Source of the DNA: Terribacillus saccharophilus
GTDB lineage: Bacteria > Bacillota > Bacilli > Bacillales > Amphibacillaceae
Assembly: GCF_002272075.1 (NCBI RefSeq)
Contig: NZ_NPBJ01000042.1
Location: 1 to 60,859, forward strand
Length of the DNA stretch: 60,859 nt
Reading direction: 5' to 3'
Each line of letters begins with the position of its first letter. The first letter of the stretch is position 1. The position numbers and the translations under genes were made by a program. The notes under the pieces were generated by a model. It was given only the letters and a program-made list of their open reading frames with translations. It ran no database searches and had not been told where the DNA came from. This document shows, one piece after another, positions 8,489 to 18,868 of this stretch.

Positions 8489-9401
8489 GAGCATTCCCCC
8501 TTACAACACTTTCCTGCATAAGCTCTTCTGCTTCTTGTTTATTATACATGACCAGCCTTGGAGCTGGAATACTGATATTACGTTCTAATAGTTTTGTTTT
8601 AATACGGTTTCTAGCTTCCCTTGCCACGCCAAAATGCTGCATTGGCAAAGTCTCAATGATAGCTCGCAAAACGATGTGTGAAGTTGATAATGTCTCAACG
8701 CCTAAAAGCTGCGGAGTTGCTTGTATCTCAGGATATTCAGCTGGCATCTCCAGCAGCACCTGCATGATGACCTCTTCTGCTACTTGCAAATTCGCTTCGT
8801 AAGGTACATTGATATCTAATACTCCCAAGCTGTTGTGCACAGAAAAGTTTGTCACTTGTGTAATATTTCCATTCGGTATAATATGCAGTTCACCTGTCCA
8901 GTTACGAATCTTGGATGTCCGTAACCCAATCTCTTCTACATCTCCTCGCACACCAGCTGTCTGAACATTATCTCCTACTGAAAACTGGTTTTCGAAAATG
9001 ATGAAGAAACCGCTGATAACATCCTTCACTAAGTTTTGCGCTCCGAAGCCAATAGCTAAACCAGCAACTCCGGCACTCGCAATCAATGCTCCAATGTTTA
9101 ATCCAAGCTGTGATAACACCATCACAACAGCAGTGAAATACACTACATACGTGATTACATTTTGGATTAGCTTTTTCAATGTGTTCTCTCGGCGTTCTGA
9201 TACGAGAGGAGCCTTTAATTTCGCTTTTTCTCTAAAGGAATTATGAAAAGTCCTCTCCACTATATTATTGGCCACACGAGCGACAACCATAGATAATATA
9301 ATGATCATGACAATCTTAAACGCTGCTATTCCGAGGTTGGTCCAAAGCTCGGCACTCGTCAAATAGTCATAAATACTGGTCCACTGCTCCTCTACATTCA
9401 T
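8481..9401 (-). CDS. MscS-family small-conductance mechanosensitive channel
   Basis: A 306-residue membrane protein with about three N-terminal transmembrane helices. The third, near residues 105-135, carries the Gly/Ala-rich pore pattern GALIASAGVAGLAIGFGAQNLVKD split over helix and hinge, followed by the beta domain (GFFIIFENQFSVGDNV, IPNGNITQVTNFS). Such channels release solutes on hypo-osmotic shock. It lies second in a minus-strand operon after a YkvI-like gene, as at the same locus of B. subtilis relatives. Start ATG 9401 with GAGGAG about 10 bases upstream. Confidence 0.93.
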   Translation of the reverse strand: MNVEEQWTSIYDYLTSAELWTNLGIAAFKIVMIIILSMVVARVANNIVERTFHNSFREKAKLKAPLVSERRENTLKKLIQNVITYVVYFTAVVMVLSQLGLNIGALIASAGVAGLAIGFGAQNLVKDVISGFFIIFENQFSVGDNVQTAGVRGDVEEIGLRTSKIRNWTGELHIIPNGNITQVTNFSVHNSLGVLDINVPYEANLQVAEEVIMQVLLEMPAEYPEIQATPQLLGVETLSTSHIVLRAIIETLPMQHFGVAREARNRIKTKLLERNISIPAPRLVMYNKQEAEELMQESVVRGNARE

Positions 9402-9451
9402 GATGTGCGTATCTCCTCGTCCAATTGTTTTCTTTATATATTATCAGTTTT

Positions 9452-10471
9452 CTATTTCATTTTGTATCGATTTAGTATTGGATATACAAGAATGGCGGAG
9501 AGGATGTAAAGATTAGCAAAGCCAAAAATCGGGTACATCAAAGCTATCAAGTCTGTAAAACCAAGCTGTGTGAGCGGCAGCATAAGTAAGACAAGCACAG
9601 CTGCTTGCAGCCAGAGAGGTCCCTTCCATTTTGTTTGAAATCGTGAAACAATGCCCAGAACTCCGGAAACAGCAGAAGTATAGATAGCAAGCCATAAAAC
9701 AATACTGATGCCGATAAGCACAATAGAGGGATAGTTCTTCAAAATATAGAACAACGGGATATCATAATGTGGAATTGCATGACTGATATGCATTAAATCA
9801 TTATTGTATAAGTACGTAAGCGCACCAATGATAAGTCCGCTGCCGATACTCGCAATCCATAACTCCCCCTTCCCTTTCATTTGCTTACCAATTGCACCGA
9901 TAACTGCGACAACAGGAAGAATGTTTAATGCGGTAAACGGGAATGCCGCTTGCCAATTTGCCTGTTCACGCCAATCCTGCAGCAGATCGATCTGTTCATG
10001 CCGTGTATAGACAACAAGAACAAGTACCAGACCTCCGACTAAGATAGGAAGGATATAACTATTCATCGAAACGACACCTTCTACATTGGATGTGAAAATC
10101 AGGATAATCATCAATGCAATGAAGAGGATGCCCAACCAATTCGGAATCTGATACATCGTTCCGGTAGCACCTCCGGCTGCAATCATAACAACTGTAACTG
10201 TAAATAAATAGAAAACAATTAACACATCATAAAAAGCAGCCAACTTTTTGCCGACAAGCCGCTCCAGTACCGGAAAGTAATGCGCGCTTCTTTCGGTGAA
10301 GCTAATATGCAGGATCACGTAACTGCATATTGTAAATAGAACGGTGAAAATGATGATAGCCAGTCCACTTTCATAGCCGAAAAATTGCCATATTTCTCTT
10401 CCCGAAGCATAACCAGCTCCTATTAACGTCGCCAATATTAAAAACATCCATTTCAGCCCTGCAGCCCACAT
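9452..10471 (-). CDS. YkvI-like membrane transporter (APC superfamily)
   Basis: A 339-residue integral membrane protein with about 10 hydrophobic segments. The N-terminus LATLIGAGYASGREIWQFF contains the broken-helix GAGxASGxE pattern of LeuT-fold YkvI-type proteins. Its substrate is unknown. I use the ATG at 10471, with GGAGG 7 bases upstream, rather than the adjacent GTG at 10474. It begins the operon that continues into the MscS-like channel and DUF951, which suggests envelope or solute homeostasis; this is inference from context. Confidence 0.85.
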   Translation of the reverse strand: MWAAGLKWMFLILATLIGAGYASGREIWQFFGYESGLAIIIFTVLFTICSYVILHISFTERSAHYFPVLERLVGKKLAAFYDVLIVFYLFTVTVVMIAAGGATGTMYQIPNWLGILFIALMIILIFTSNVEGVVSMNSYILPILVGGLVLVLVVYTRHEQIDLLQDWREQANWQAAFPFTALNILPVVAVIGAIGKQMKGKGELWIASIGSGLIIGALTYLYNNDLMHISHAIPHYDIPLFYILKNYPSIVLIGISIVLWLAIYTSAVSGVLGIVSRFQTKWKGPLWLQAAVLVLLMLPLTQLGFTDLIALMYPIFGFANLYILSAILVYPILNRYKMK

Positions 10472-10499
10472 CACAGTCCCTCCAATTTCATATGAACAC

Positions 10500-10529
10500 G
10501 TATAGAAAAAGTTGAAAAGCTATATACTA
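10500..10529 (+). promoter_or_regulatory. Candidate forespore (sigma-F/G) promoter of yyaC
   Basis: GTATA (10500-10504), 18-base spacer and TATACTA (10523-10529) resemble the sigma-G pattern GHATR-N18-CATNNTA with one mismatch. No good sigma-A promoter was seen in the same gap. Confidence 0.5.
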
Positions 10530-10557
10530 TTACCAATATGTGTATGGAGGATAAGCT

Positions 10558-11151
10558 ATGAGCCTGAAGAGAATATTTACGAAAAAAAAGGAGTTCCGCT
10601 GCAACTATCAAGACCCCCTTCTTATGAGTAAAGCCTATGAAACAATCAGCTCATGGATTCCTGATGACCGAGAGATTGTTGTCCTTTGCATCGGTACGGA
10701 TCGTTCGACTGGTGATGCGTTAGGACCCATAATAGGTTCATTTTTGACCGAAAAACCTTTGAACAGACTTCATGTTTATGGGACGCTGGAATCGCCTGTG
10801 CATGCAGTCAATCTGGTTGAACGTCTGCAAATGATAGCGGAAAAACATCCGAATGCTTATATAATTGCAATTGATGCCTGCTTAGGCAGGACGACTTCCA
10901 TAGGTTCCATCATCGTTTCTCCTACACCTCTTCGTCCGGGGGCTGCATTGAAAAAAAATCTTCCAGCAGTTGGAGATGCCCAAATAACTGGAATCGTTAA
11001 TGCCAGCGGCGATATGGAGTATTTTGTGTTACAAAATACTCGCTTGCATCTTGTCATGCAGATTGCTTATAAAATCAGTGCCCTATTGATTGCCGTCGAT
11101 CGCAAACAAGTTCCTATACTATCACCCGACACAACAGCTGCTGAAAATTGA
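10558..11151 (+). CDS. yyaC: YyaC family putative sporulation protease-like protein
   Basis: A 197-residue protein of the YyaC family, related in fold to the germination protease GPR and hydrogenase-maturation proteases. The GTDRSTGDALGP segment (about 52-63) and AIDACLG (about 103-109) supply conserved acidic residues of that fold. The biochemical role in spores is unknown. It is the only plus-strand gene between ychF and dnaA and lies next to spo0J as in B. subtilis. A forespore-type promoter upstream fits expression during sporulation. RBS GGAGG lies 7 bases before the ATG. Confidence 0.92.
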   Translation: MSLKRIFTKKKEFRCNYQDPLLMSKAYETISSWIPDDREIVVLCIGTDRSTGDALGPIIGSFLTEKPLNRLHVYGTLESPVHAVNLVERLQMIAEKHPNAYIIAIDACLGRTTSIGSIIVSPTPLRPGAALKKNLPAVGDAQITGIVNASGDMEYFVLQNTRLHLVMQIAYKISALLIAVDRKQVPILSPDTTAAEN

Positions 11152-11153
11152 CA

Positions 11154-11169
11154 TGTTTCACGTGAAACA
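11154..11169. promoter_or_regulatory. parS site 2
   Basis: Perfect 16-base palindrome TGTTTCACGTGAAACA located between yyaC and the end of spo0J, about 9.8 kb left of dnaA. It is a Spo0J/ParB nucleation site. Confidence 0.97.
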
Positions 11170-11174
11170 AACAA

Positions 11175-11211
11175 AAAAGCCAACAGAAGCATAAGCTCCC
11201 GTTGGCTTTTA
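11175..11211. terminator. Bidirectional terminator of yyaC and spo0J
   Basis: Arms AAAAGCCAAC and GTTGGCTTTT around a 16-base loop give U-runs in both directions, and the end overlaps the spo0J stop codon. Confidence 0.88.
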
Positions 11212-12048
11212 TCTATTCAATACACTTAATATTCTCTCTAAGTCTTCATCGGAAAAGAATTGAATTTCAATCTTTCCTTTTCGCTTACCACGATGAATTG
11301 TTACATCCGTTCCAAATTGGTTCCGCAGCTGAGATTCAGTTTGAACAAGAAAAATATCCTTTATAGCTTTCTTTTTCTCAGGTTCTGGAAGATTATTGTT
11401 CATCTTGATGATGAGTTGCTCTACTTGCCGGACATTCAGCGATTCATTGCGTATTTTCTCGACTAGCGATTGCAATTTCTTTTTATCTTTTAATCCCAAT
11501 AGGGCGCGCCCGTGACCCATTGATAGTTCTCCATGATTGATTAAATCACTAATTTCAGGAGGAAGCGTCAATAGACGAACAAGATTCGCTATATGAGAGC
11601 GGCTCTTTCCTAAGCGTTTTGCTAAGATCTCCTGTGTGATATCCAATTCCTTCATCAGATTGGAATAAGCTTGTGCTTCTTCAATCGGAGTGAGATCTTC
11701 TCTCTGAAGGTTTTCCAGCAAGGCAAGTTCCATCATCTTCTCATCATCCAATGACTTGACGATGACAGGCACTTTTTTCAGACCTGCTGCTTTAGCTGCA
11801 CGAAATCTTCTTTCTCCCGCGACAATTTCATAGCCTTTTATACTCTTACGGACAATGAGTGGCTGCAGGATGCCATATTCTTGAATTGATTGTGACAATT
11901 CCTCAATTGCATCTGCAGAAAAGACTTTGCGCGGTTGATATGGATTCGCCCGGCATTCCTTGATTGCAATTTCCTGAATCTGATCTTCTTCCTTCATTTC
12001 CAATTCTGGAAAGAAAGCATTAAGACCTTTCCCCAACCCTTTGGCCAT
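11209..12048 (-). CDS. parB: Chromosome partitioning protein ParB (Spo0J)
   Basis: A 279-residue CTP-dependent DNA clamp that loads at parS and spreads. It has the N-terminal [12 protein letters not shown] segment that engages ParA, the CTPase core with ENPYQPR-like [19 protein letters not shown] (about 78-85) and ENLQRED, a central helix-turn-helix ([19 protein letters not shown], about 140-158) and a C-terminal dimerisation domain. It overlaps soj by 29 bases, so the two are translationally coupled. Four parS-like sites in this window are its expected targets. Spo0J also recruits condensin and, through Soj, affects initiation and sporulation. Confidence 0.97.
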   Translation of the reverse strand: MAKGLGKGLNAFFPELEMKEEDQIQEIAIKECRANPYQPRKVFSADAIEELSQSIQEYGILQPLIVRKSIKGYEIVAGERRFRAAKAAGLKKVPVIVKSLDDEKMMELALLENLQREDLTPIEEAQAYSNLMKELDITQEILAKRLGKSRSHIANLVRLLTLPPEISDLINHGELSMGHGRALLGLKDKKKLQSLVEKIRNESLNVRQVEQLIIKMNNNLPEPEKKKAIKDIFLVQTESQLRNQFGTDVTIHRGKRKGKIEIQFFSDEDLERILSVLNR

Positions 12049-12802
12049 GCGCCATCACTTCCTTTGCTAAGTCTAAATAAACTTCTGCACCACGCGACTT
12101 CGGATCGTAAATAATGATTGGCTGACCATAACTAGGTGCTTCTCCCAACCGAACATTTCTTGGAATGATCGACTGGTACACTTTATCCTGAAAATATTTC
12201 TTTACCTCTTCAATAACTTGAATACCAAGATTCGTACGGGCATCAAGCATCGTCAGCAATACGCCTTCGATCATTAGATGCTTGTTCAAATGCTTTTGTA
12301 CAAGGCGAATCGTATTCAATAGCTGACTCAGCCCTTCTAATGCATAATACTCACATTGTACTGGGATAAGGACAGTATCCGCCGCTGTCAGCGAATTCAA
12401 AGTCAACAATCCTAAAGAAGGCGGACAATCAATGATGACATAATCATAATTGTCTTTCACACTATCAATCGCCTTTTTCAGACGGACTTCTCTTGAGATC
12501 GTAGGTACTAGCTCGATCTCGGCTCCTGCAAGCTGAATAGTAGCCGGAATGACATCCAAATTATCAACAGCAGTTGATACAAGGACTTGTTCGGCTTCCA
12601 TATCTTCAACTAGGACGTTATATACACAATTTTCGACATCTGCTTTGTTTACACCAACACCGCTTGTAGCATTTCCTTGCGGATCAATGTCTACTAGCAA
12701 AACCTTATTTCCTAAAAAAGCCAGGCAAGCACTCAAATTGACGCTGGAAGTTGTCTTCCCTACGCCGCCTTTTTGATTTGCTATTGCGATTACTTTGCCC
12801 AT
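12020..12802 (-). CDS. soj: Chromosome partitioning ATPase ParA (Soj)
   Basis: A 260-residue MinD/ParA ATPase. The deviant Walker [11 protein letters not shown] (about 11-20), switch [10 protein letters not shown] (about 38-46) and Walker B-like [11 protein letters not shown] (about 120-130) are all present. Soj binds DNA non-specifically as an ATP dimer, is stimulated by Spo0J and modulates DnaA in B. subtilis. It is the first gene of soj-spo0J and is 147 bases downstream of noc, from which a terminator separates it. Confidence 0.97.
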   Translation of the reverse strand: MGKVIAIANQKGGVGKTTSSVNLSACLAFLGNKVLLVDIDPQGNATSGVGVNKADVENCVYNVLVEDMEAEQVLVSTAVDNLDVIPATIQLAGAEIELVPTISREVRLKKAIDSVKDNYDYVIIDCPPSLGLLTLNSLTAADTVLIPVQCEYYALEGLSQLLNTIRLVQKHLNKHLMIEGVLLTMLDARTNLGIQVIEEVKKYFQDKVYQSIIPRNVRLGEAPSYGQPIIIYDPKSRGAEVYLDLAKEVMAHGQRVGERS

Positions 12803-12903
12803 GGTGTCACCTACCTCAAACTCAATACATTTATTCTATCATTTTTTCATAGAAACCGACGGATTAATTCAAGATTTTGAAAAGTTAGCTCCCTTTTCCT
12901 ATA

Positions 12904-12931
12904 TAAAAACCCATCTTTCTGCAAGATGGGT
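12904..12931 (-). terminator. Terminator of noc
   Basis: Minus-strand stem ACCCATCTT / AAGATGGGT followed by TTTTTAT. Confidence 0.88.
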
Positions 12932-12949
12932 ATACTATTAGAGCCTTAT

Positions 12950-13801
12950 TCAAGATTTTTTCGGTATTTTAATCGTAATTTGGTAGTAATCGTCCTTATC
13001 CTCTTCCTCTGTTTCCAAGTTGATACCGGTATCGGAAACCATGGAAAGTGATTGGCGGATTGTATTCATGGCAATGCGCATATCCTTGTTAATACCCTTC
13101 AGCTTCGGACGTTTCTTTTTCGGCTGGGCGTTCACTATACGGGCGATGCGTGCCTCTGTCTCTTTTACATTTAATTCTTTATCTATGATTTCCTGCAAAA
13201 TCAATTCTTGTTTCTCTGCATCTTTCAAAGCAATAAGCGCACGAGCATGCCTCTCTGTGATTTTCTTTGCCAATAATGCTTGCTGCACAGATTCTGGCAG
13301 TTTTAATAGTCGCATCTTATTGGCAATAGTTGATTGGCTTTTTCCGAGACGCTGCGCCAATGCTTCCTGGGTCAAAGAATGCAGCTCTAATAAACGCTCG
13401 TATGCGAGTGCTTCTTCGATCACAGTCAGCTCTTCTCGCTGCAGATTTTCAATCAGCGCTACAGAGGCCGTCTCTGTATCCGACATTTCACGGATGATGG
13501 CAGGCACTGTTTCCCATTCTAAGGACTGCACAGCACGCCAGCGACGCTCTCCTGCAATCAATTCATAGCTGCCCTCAGAATTTTTCCGAACAACAATTGG
13601 CTGGATGATGCCATGTGTGCGAATTGTCTGTGCAAGCTCTTTGATCTTATCCTCTTGGAAAACAGTTCTTGGTTGGTATTGGTTCGGGACAATATCCTGT
13701 ACCCGAAGGTTTAATACTTCATCCTGATGCGCATCGTTTTCCGTTTCTGCTGAATCCGATTTATCACCTAGCCCAAAAATACGGCTGAACGGGTGTAACA
13801 T
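12950..13801 (-). CDS. noc: Nucleoid occlusion protein Noc
   Basis: A 283-residue ParB paralogue that blocks division over the nucleoid. The N-terminus [14 protein letters not shown] is the short amphipathic membrane-binding helix typical of Noc, which separates it from Spo0J. It also has the CTPase GERRWRA motif (about 79-85), ENLQREEL, a helix-turn-helix and a C-terminal dimerisation part. Its position next to rsmG and soj matches B. subtilis. I did not find a clear Noc-binding palindrome ATTTCCCGGGAAAT in this window; such sites are normally scattered genome-wide and depleted near the terminus. Confidence 0.96.
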   Translation of the reverse strand: MLHPFSRIFGLGDKSDSAETENDAHQDEVLNLRVQDIVPNQYQPRTVFQEDKIKELAQTIRTHGIIQPIVVRKNSEGSYELIAGERRWRAVQSLEWETVPAIIREMSDTETASVALIENLQREELTVIEEALAYERLLELHSLTQEALAQRLGKSQSTIANKMRLLKLPESVQQALLAKKITERHARALIALKDAEKQELILQEIIDKELNVKETEARIARIVNAQPKKKRPKLKGINKDMRIAMNTIRQSLSMVSDTGINLETEEEDKDDYYQITIKIPKKS

Positions 13802-13863
13802 CCTCAGACACCACCTTTTTTTACAATCCTAATCTAGCAAGCAGGTACATAAGGAATAGTAAA

Positions 13864-13879
13864 TGTTTCACGTGAAACA
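13864..13879. promoter_or_regulatory. parS site 3
   Basis: Perfect palindrome TGTTTCACGTGAAACA between noc and rsmG, about 7.1 kb left of dnaA. Confidence 0.97.
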
Positions 13880-13884
13880 TGTAT

Positions 13885-13922
13885 AAAAAGGCGCAGCAGT
13901 TCTAAAGTAGAAGCTGCTGCGC
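13885..13922 (-). terminator. Terminator of the mnmE-mnmG-rsmG operon
   Basis: Minus-strand hairpin GCGCAGCAG / CTGCTGCGC with a T-run (TTTTTATAC) behind it. It lies directly before parS site 3. Confidence 0.85.
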
Positions 13923-14019
13923 TCACATAAGCCGAGCCAGTTCCTTATCTACTATTTTATCATAGATTGGTTGAGAATGGTAAGCTGTATGGTACTTCAT
14001 TCACTAATTTTCTTCTGTT

Positions 14020-14736
14020 TTAAACGATCGGCTCGCGGTTTGGAACCCCTGCTTTACGTGGATATTTCTTCGGTGTCTTTCGGCGTTTGGCAATAATGGC
14101 TATATTTCGCTCTCCGCCTTCTTCTGGCAGATCGAAGGTAAAGCTTTCAACCAATTCACCGCCCAACAATTGAATTGCCGGTTCCGCGTCTCGAAGCTCT
14201 GTTTCCAGATTAGGTCCTTTCATAGCGATAAAATGACCTTTTGTCCGGCAAAGCGGCAGACACAACTCTGACAGTACGGACATCCGAGCTACTGCTCTTG
14301 CCGTGACCAAATCATAAGACTCCCGGAAAGCATCATTTTTCCCGAAATTCTCTGCTCGATCATGATAAAAAGCGACATTGGATAAGCCAAGCTTCGATGC
14401 AAGCTCATTGAGGAATGTAATTCTCTTCTTCAAGGAGTCGACAATCGTCACTTTCAGCTCCGGAAAGACTATTTTTAGCGGGATAGATGGAAATCCAGCT
14501 CCTGCCCCGACATCACAAATACTTTCGTCTCCTTTGAAATCAAAGAAGAAAGCAGCGGAAATGGAATCATAGAAGTGTTTTAAATACACTTCTCCCTTTT
14601 CCGTAATTGCTGTTAAATTCATCTTTTCATTCCACTCAACCAATAGATGGAAATAATCCTCCAGCTGCTTTTGCTGCTGATCAGATAACGTAATTCCTTG
14701 CTCATCCAATTGTTGTAGAAAATCTGCTTGGTTCAT
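14020..14736 (-). CDS. rsmG: 16S rRNA (guanine-N7) methyltransferase RsmG
   Basis: A 238-residue SAM-dependent enzyme methylating the conserved G527 of 16S rRNA. The SAM-binding [15 protein letters not shown] lies near 76-90, [11 protein letters not shown] and [14 protein letters not shown] follow, and the end is basic ([13 protein letters not shown]). Loss of the enzyme gives low-level streptomycin resistance in relatives. It is 21 bases after mnmG in the same operon. Confidence 0.97.
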   Translation of the reverse strand: MNQADFLQQLDEQGITLSDQQQKQLEDYFHLLVEWNEKMNLTAITEKGEVYLKHFYDSISAAFFFDFKGDESICDVGAGAGFPSIPLKIVFPELKVTIVDSLKKRITFLNELASKLGLSNVAFYHDRAENFGKNDAFRESYDLVTARAVARMSVLSELCLPLCRTKGHFIAMKGPNLETELRDAEPAIQLLGGELVESFTFDLPEEGGERNIAIIAKRRKTPKKYPRKAGVPNREPIV

Positions 14737-14757
14737 CCTGTACCTCTTTTCGACAGA

Positions 14758-16644
14758 TTATTGATTCGCTGCTTTCGTGTGACCACCTTGTTCGATAAAT
14801 ACGAGCAGGATGGAGACATCCGCTGGGTTTACACCGGAAATCCGGGAAGCCTGGCCAACAGATAGCGGGCGGACTTTTTTCAGCTTCTCACGTGCTTCTG
14901 TTGCAAGCCCGCTGACATCATCATAATTAATGATATCTGGTATTTTCTTATCTTCCATACGCTTCATACGTTCTACTTGCTGCATGGATTTCTTAATATA
15001 GCCTTCATACTTCGTTTGGATCTCAACTTGCTCTTTAACATCAGCAGGCAGATCTTTGTCTGCTGGAACAATTTTCTCCAGCAAGCTGTATTTAATCTCA
15101 GGACGTTTCAATAGATCAGATGCGCGCTGTGCTTCCTTCATGACGGATTCTGCTTCTTCCATCAACTCCAGTACATGCGGCTCTGTCTTAATGATGATTC
15201 CTTCCAAACGGTTCCGTTCTTCTTCAATCAGGCGTTTTTTCTCTAGGAAGCGCGCGTAGCGTTCTTCATTGATCATGCCGATTCGATGTCCAATCTCAGT
15301 AAGACGCATATCCGCATTATCATGACGAAGCAGTAAACGGTATTCCGCACGAGATGTTAGCAAGCGGTAAGGCTCATTTGTTCCTTTTGTTACCAAGTCA
15401 TCAATCATAACACCAATGTAGGCTTGAGAACGGTCCAGAATGACTGGTTCTTTGCCTAATGCTTTCGCAGCGGCATTAATACCTGCCATAATACCTTGTC
15501 CAGATGCTTCTTCATAGCCGGATGTACCGTTTATTTGGCCCGCTGTGTAAAGACCAGGAATTTTTTTCGTTTCCAGAGTCGGCCATAGCTGTGTCGGTAC
15601 CATTGCATCATACTCGATTGCATAGCCGGCGCGCATAATTTCAGCTTTTTCTAAACCAGGGATCGTTTGAAGCATCTCTTTTTGGACGTATTCTGGTAAG
15701 GAAGTAGACAATCCTTGTACGTATACCTCTTCTGTATTGCGTCCTTCCGGCTCCAAGAAGATCTGGTGGCGCGGTTTATCATTAAAACGGACAACTTTAT
15801 CCTCAATAGACGGACAGTAGCGTGGCCCTGTTCCTTTGATCATGCCGGAATACATAGCAGATAGGCCTAGGTTTTCGTTGATAACATTGTGTGTGAATTC
15901 GTTTGTGTAAGTCAGCCAGCAAGGGATTTGATCGGTAATGAATTCTGTTGTTTCATAAGAGAACGCAAGCGGTTCTTCGTCTCCTGGCTGAATTTCTGTT
16001 TTGGAATAATCGATAGAACGGCTGTTAACACGTGGCGGTGTGCCAGTTTTGAACCGTACCATTTCCAAACCAAGTTCTTCAAGATGCTCTGACAACGTAA
16101 CGGATGCACGCTGATTGTTCGGACCGCTCTCATAGGAAATATCTCCGATGATGACGCGTCCGCGCATGAATGTTCCAGTCGTGATTACTACTGTTTTTGC
16201 GTAATAAGCAGCTTTCGTTTCAGTGATGACGCCTTTGCAGACACCATCTTCAATGATTAAACGGTCTACCATTGCTTGGCGCATCGTCAGATTTTCTTGG
16301 CTTTCCAATGTTTTCTTCATTTCTGTAATATATAGCGGTTTATCCGCTTGAGCTCGTAATGCACGAACAGCAGGACCTTTTCCTGTGTTAAGCATGCGCA
16401 TTTGGATATACGTTTTATCAATTACTTTTCCCATCACGCCGCCAAGTGCATCGATTTCGCGCACAACGACACCTTTTGCAGGTCCGCCGACGGATGGATT
16501 ACATGGCATGAATCCTGTCATGTCAAGGTTCATGGACAGCATTAAGGTATTAGCACCCATTTTCGCTGCTGCTACACCAGCTTCACAGCCTGCGTGTCCT
16601 GCACCTATGACGATAACATCATAATGCCCAGCATCGTATGTCAT
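14758..16644 (-). CDS. mnmG: tRNA uridine-34 5-carboxymethylaminomethyl modification enzyme MnmG (GidA)
   Basis: A 628-residue FAD protein that works with MnmE on wobble uridines. The dinucleotide fold [12 protein letters not shown] is at the N-terminus, the family signatures [11 protein letters not shown] and [15 protein letters not shown] are present, and the C-terminal helical domain ends in ANQ. I prefer ATG 16644 (MTYDAGHYD), 9 bases from AGGAG, over the ATG two codons upstream, which is only 3 bases from it. It lies between mnmE and rsmG. Confidence 0.97.
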   Translation of the reverse strand: MTYDAGHYDVIVIGAGHAGCEAGVAAAKMGANTLMLSMNLDMTGFMPCNPSVGGPAKGVVVREIDALGGVMGKVIDKTYIQMRMLNTGKGPAVRALRAQADKPLYITEMKKTLESQENLTMRQAMVDRLIIEDGVCKGVITETKAAYYAKTVVITTGTFMRGRVIIGDISYESGPNNQRASVTLSEHLEELGLEMVRFKTGTPPRVNSRSIDYSKTEIQPGDEEPLAFSYETTEFITDQIPCWLTYTNEFTHNVINENLGLSAMYSGMIKGTGPRYCPSIEDKVVRFNDKPRHQIFLEPEGRNTEEVYVQGLSTSLPEYVQKEMLQTIPGLEKAEIMRAGYAIEYDAMVPTQLWPTLETKKIPGLYTAGQINGTSGYEEASGQGIMAGINAAAKALGKEPVILDRSQAYIGVMIDDLVTKGTNEPYRLLTSRAEYRLLLRHDNADMRLTEIGHRIGMINEERYARFLEKKRLIEEERNRLEGIIIKTEPHVLELMEEAESVMKEAQRASDLLKRPEIKYSLLEKIVPADKDLPADVKEQVEIQTKYEGYIKKSMQQVERMKRMEDKKIPDIINYDDVSGLATEAREKLKKVRPLSVGQASRISGVNPADVSILLVFIEQGGHTKAANQ

Positions 16645-16662
16645 GTTCATTCTCTCCTTTTT

Positions 16663-18039
16663 TTATTTTCCTAAGCAAAACTGTGAAAACAGTTGGTCGA
16701 TTAAACTTTCTTGCACGGTATCTCCGATGATTTCACCGAGCAATTCCCACGTTCTTGTCACATCTATTTGGACGATATCCATCGGCATCTGCATTTCGAT
16801 GCCATTCATCGCTTCCCGAAGCGACGATAATGACTGCTTCAAAAGCTGGATATGCCGTACATTTGAAATATAGCTCAAATCACCGCCATCAATCTCCCCT
16901 GTAAAGAAGGTATCCTTGATAGCAAGCTCCAATTCGTCGATTCCTTTTTCTTCAATCAGTGCAGTCGTAATTACCGGACGGCCGCCTGCCAGCTTATGAA
17001 CTTCTTCCAAATCAATTTGCTGGGAGAGATCCGTTTTGTTGACAATGACAATAACATCAAGACCGGCAACGGCTTCAAATAATTGACGATCCTCATCAGA
17101 CAATGCTTCTCCATAGTTCAGCACAAGCAAAATAAGATCACTTTGCTTCAGGACCTGACGGGAGCGTTCCACTCCGATTCGTTCCACGATATCTTCCGTT
17201 TCACGAATACCGGCCGTATCAACTAGCTTCAATGGTACGCCACGTACATTGACGTATTCTTCAATGATATCGCGTGTCGTACCGGCTATTTCTGTAACAA
17301 TAGCTTTATTTTCATGCACAAGTGCATTCATTAAGGAAGATTTTCCGACGTTCGGACGGCCAATAATTGCAGTGGCCAACCCTTCCCGCAGGATTTTTCC
17401 TTGCTTAGCCATTTCGAGCAGCTTCTCAATTTCTTCATACACATATTGTGTTTTTTCGATCATCATATTGTGGGACATCTCTTCCACATCATCATACTCC
17501 GGATAATCGATGTTCACCTCAACATGCGCTACTGTTTCCAATAATTCCTGGCGCAGCTTCTGGATCAAACGGGATAGTCTGCCCTCCATCTGATTAAGAG
17601 CAACATTCATCGCCCGATCGGTCTTCGCACGGATCAGATCCATAACAGCTTCTGCTTGTGAAAGATCGATACGGCCATTAAGAAAGGCCCTCTTAGTGAA
17701 CTCACCAGGCTCTGCCAGCCGTGCTCCCTCCTGCAATGCTAGTTCCAGTACACGGTTCACGGAGACAAGACCGCCATGGCAATTAATTTCAACAACATCT
17801 TCTCTAGTGAATGTTTTCGGCGCCTTCATAACAGACACCATCACTTCCTCTGCAACTTCTCCGGTTGCCGGGTCGATGAGCTTACCATAATGAATCGTAT
17901 GACTTGGTACATCAGTCAGCTTTTTCCCATCAAAAAGGCTTGCAGCGATCTCCACCGCTTCAGCCCCACTAAGTCGAACAATGGCGATCGCTCCTTCTCC
18001 AACAGGAGTCGATATCGCGGCTATTGTATCATTCTGCAT
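16663..18039 (-). CDS. mnmE: tRNA modification GTPase MnmE (TrmE)
   Basis: A 458-residue protein with an N-terminal folate-binding domain ([21 protein letters not shown]), a helical domain and an inserted G domain: P-loop GRPNVGKSS near 228, DTAGIRET, and NKTD near 330. The C-terminal end FCLGK is the catalytic CxGK motif. It partners MnmG, encoded 18 bases downstream. The promoter region upstream also contains DnaA boxes. Confidence 0.97.
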   Translation of the reverse strand: MQNDTIAAISTPVGEGAIAIVRLSGAEAVEIAASLFDGKKLTDVPSHTIHYGKLIDPATGEVAEEVMVSVMKAPKTFTREDVVEINCHGGLVSVNRVLELALQEGARLAEPGEFTKRAFLNGRIDLSQAEAVMDLIRAKTDRAMNVALNQMEGRLSRLIQKLRQELLETVAHVEVNIDYPEYDDVEEMSHNMMIEKTQYVYEEIEKLLEMAKQGKILREGLATAIIGRPNVGKSSLMNALVHENKAIVTEIAGTTRDIIEEYVNVRGVPLKLVDTAGIRETEDIVERIGVERSRQVLKQSDLILLVLNYGEALSDEDRQLFEAVAGLDVIVIVNKTDLSQQIDLEEVHKLAGGRPVITTALIEEKGIDELELAIKDTFFTGEIDGGDLSYISNVRHIQLLKQSLSSLREAMNGIEMQMPMDIVQIDVTRTWELLGEIIGDTVQESLIDQLFSQFCLGK

Positions 18040-18071
18040 TTCTTCACCTCTTTCTCTCTTTTCTTATCTAT

Positions 18072-18080
18072 TTATCCACA
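18072..18080 (+). promoter_or_regulatory. DnaA box upstream of mnmE
   Basis: Perfect TTATCCACA in the mnmE-jag gap, about 2.9 kb left of dnaA. Confidence 0.75.
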
Positions 18081-18189
18081 GCATGATGCTATGATTAAGT
18101 TTGTACTCACTAACTTATAAGAATAGCACAGGTATCTATCAAAAAGAAAGATATCCACATGAAATTTTAGTGACAGCTGATAGCTCGAG

Positions 18190-18198
18190 TTATCCACA
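18190..18198 (+). promoter_or_regulatory. DnaA box between mnmE and jag
   Basis: Perfect TTATCCACA. A near match ATATCCACA lies between it and the box at 18072, so the 190-base gap holds a small DnaA-box cluster besides the jag terminator. Confidence 0.75.
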
Positions 18199-18212
18199 TG
18201 TGAATAGAGAAC

Positions 18213-18241
18213 AAAAAAAAGCCTCGGCATCATTGCCAAGA
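18213..18241 (-). terminator. Terminator after jag
   Basis: Minus-strand arms CTTGGCA and TGCCGAG followed by eight U. The stem includes the jag stop codon. Confidence 0.88.
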
Positions 18242-18868
18242 CTTTTCCTTTACTGGTTGGATGACTATATACCGGTTCGGTTCCTTACCTTTCGAAACGG
18301 TTTCGACACCCTTTTGCTTTTGAGCTGCCGCATGGATGATTTTCCGTTCGCTAGCCGGCATTGGATCAAGAGGAATTGCTTTTCGCAGCGCCAATGCCTT
18401 GCTGGCAGCTTGGACAGCTAGCATTTCAAGCGTTTCCCGTCTTCTTGACCGATATCCTTCCGCATCGACGGTAACGGTAAAGTGATATGCTTTTTGCTGA
18501 TGCAGAAATTGTTCGACCAGCTGTTCCAGCGCATTGAGCGTTTGTCCTCTTTTTCCAATCAACATGCCGAGGTTTTCTCCGCTAAGTGTAAACATCACAT
18601 GCTTTTTCTTACGAGCCGTGATCTCCACCTCTGTACCTGGGTGCAGATGGCGAACAACACTTTCCAAATAATCTTTTGCTGCTTGTACATTATCGGTCTT
18701 CACGACCACTTTTACTACTGCCGGTTTGGCACCGAACAGATTGAGGAAGCCTTTGCTTCCTTCATCGATTACAGTGACTTCGACTTCTTCCTTAGAAATA
18801 CGTAACTGCTGTAAAGCTGATTGAATCGCATCATCTACGGTTTTGCCGCGAGCAGTCAGCTGTTTCAT
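18230..18868 (-). CDS. jag: RNA-binding protein Jag (KhpB/EloR)
   Basis: A 212-residue protein with a Jag_N domain (1 to about 50, TARGKTVDDAIQSAL), a KH domain around 75-140 with GMLIGKRGQTLNAL, and an R3H domain whose R-x3-H signature is RKIIH near residue 182. Homologues bind RNA and affect cell elongation and division. The start codon overlaps the spoIIIJ stop (TAATG), indicating coupling to the membrane insertase. Confidence 0.95.
   Translation of the reverse strand: MKQLTARGKTVDDAIQSALQQLRISKEEVEVTVIDEGSKGFLNLFGAKPAVVKVVVKTDNVQAAKDYLESVVRHLHPGTEVEITARKKKHVMFTLSGENLGMLIGKRGQTLNALEQLVEQFLHQQKAYHFTVTVDAEGYRSRRRETLEMLAVQAASKALALRKAIPLDPMPASERKIIHAAAQKQKGVETVSKGKEPNRYIVIQPVKEKSWQ

Noticed and set aside
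13020-13568. Open frame of 182 codons antisense to noc
   Set aside because: Serine/phenylalanine-rich shadow of the noc reading frame with no supporting signals.
12803-14019. Noc-binding palindrome ATTTCCCGGGAAAT near noc
   Set aside because: None found in the noc flanks; the palindrome at 13864 is parS, not a Noc site.
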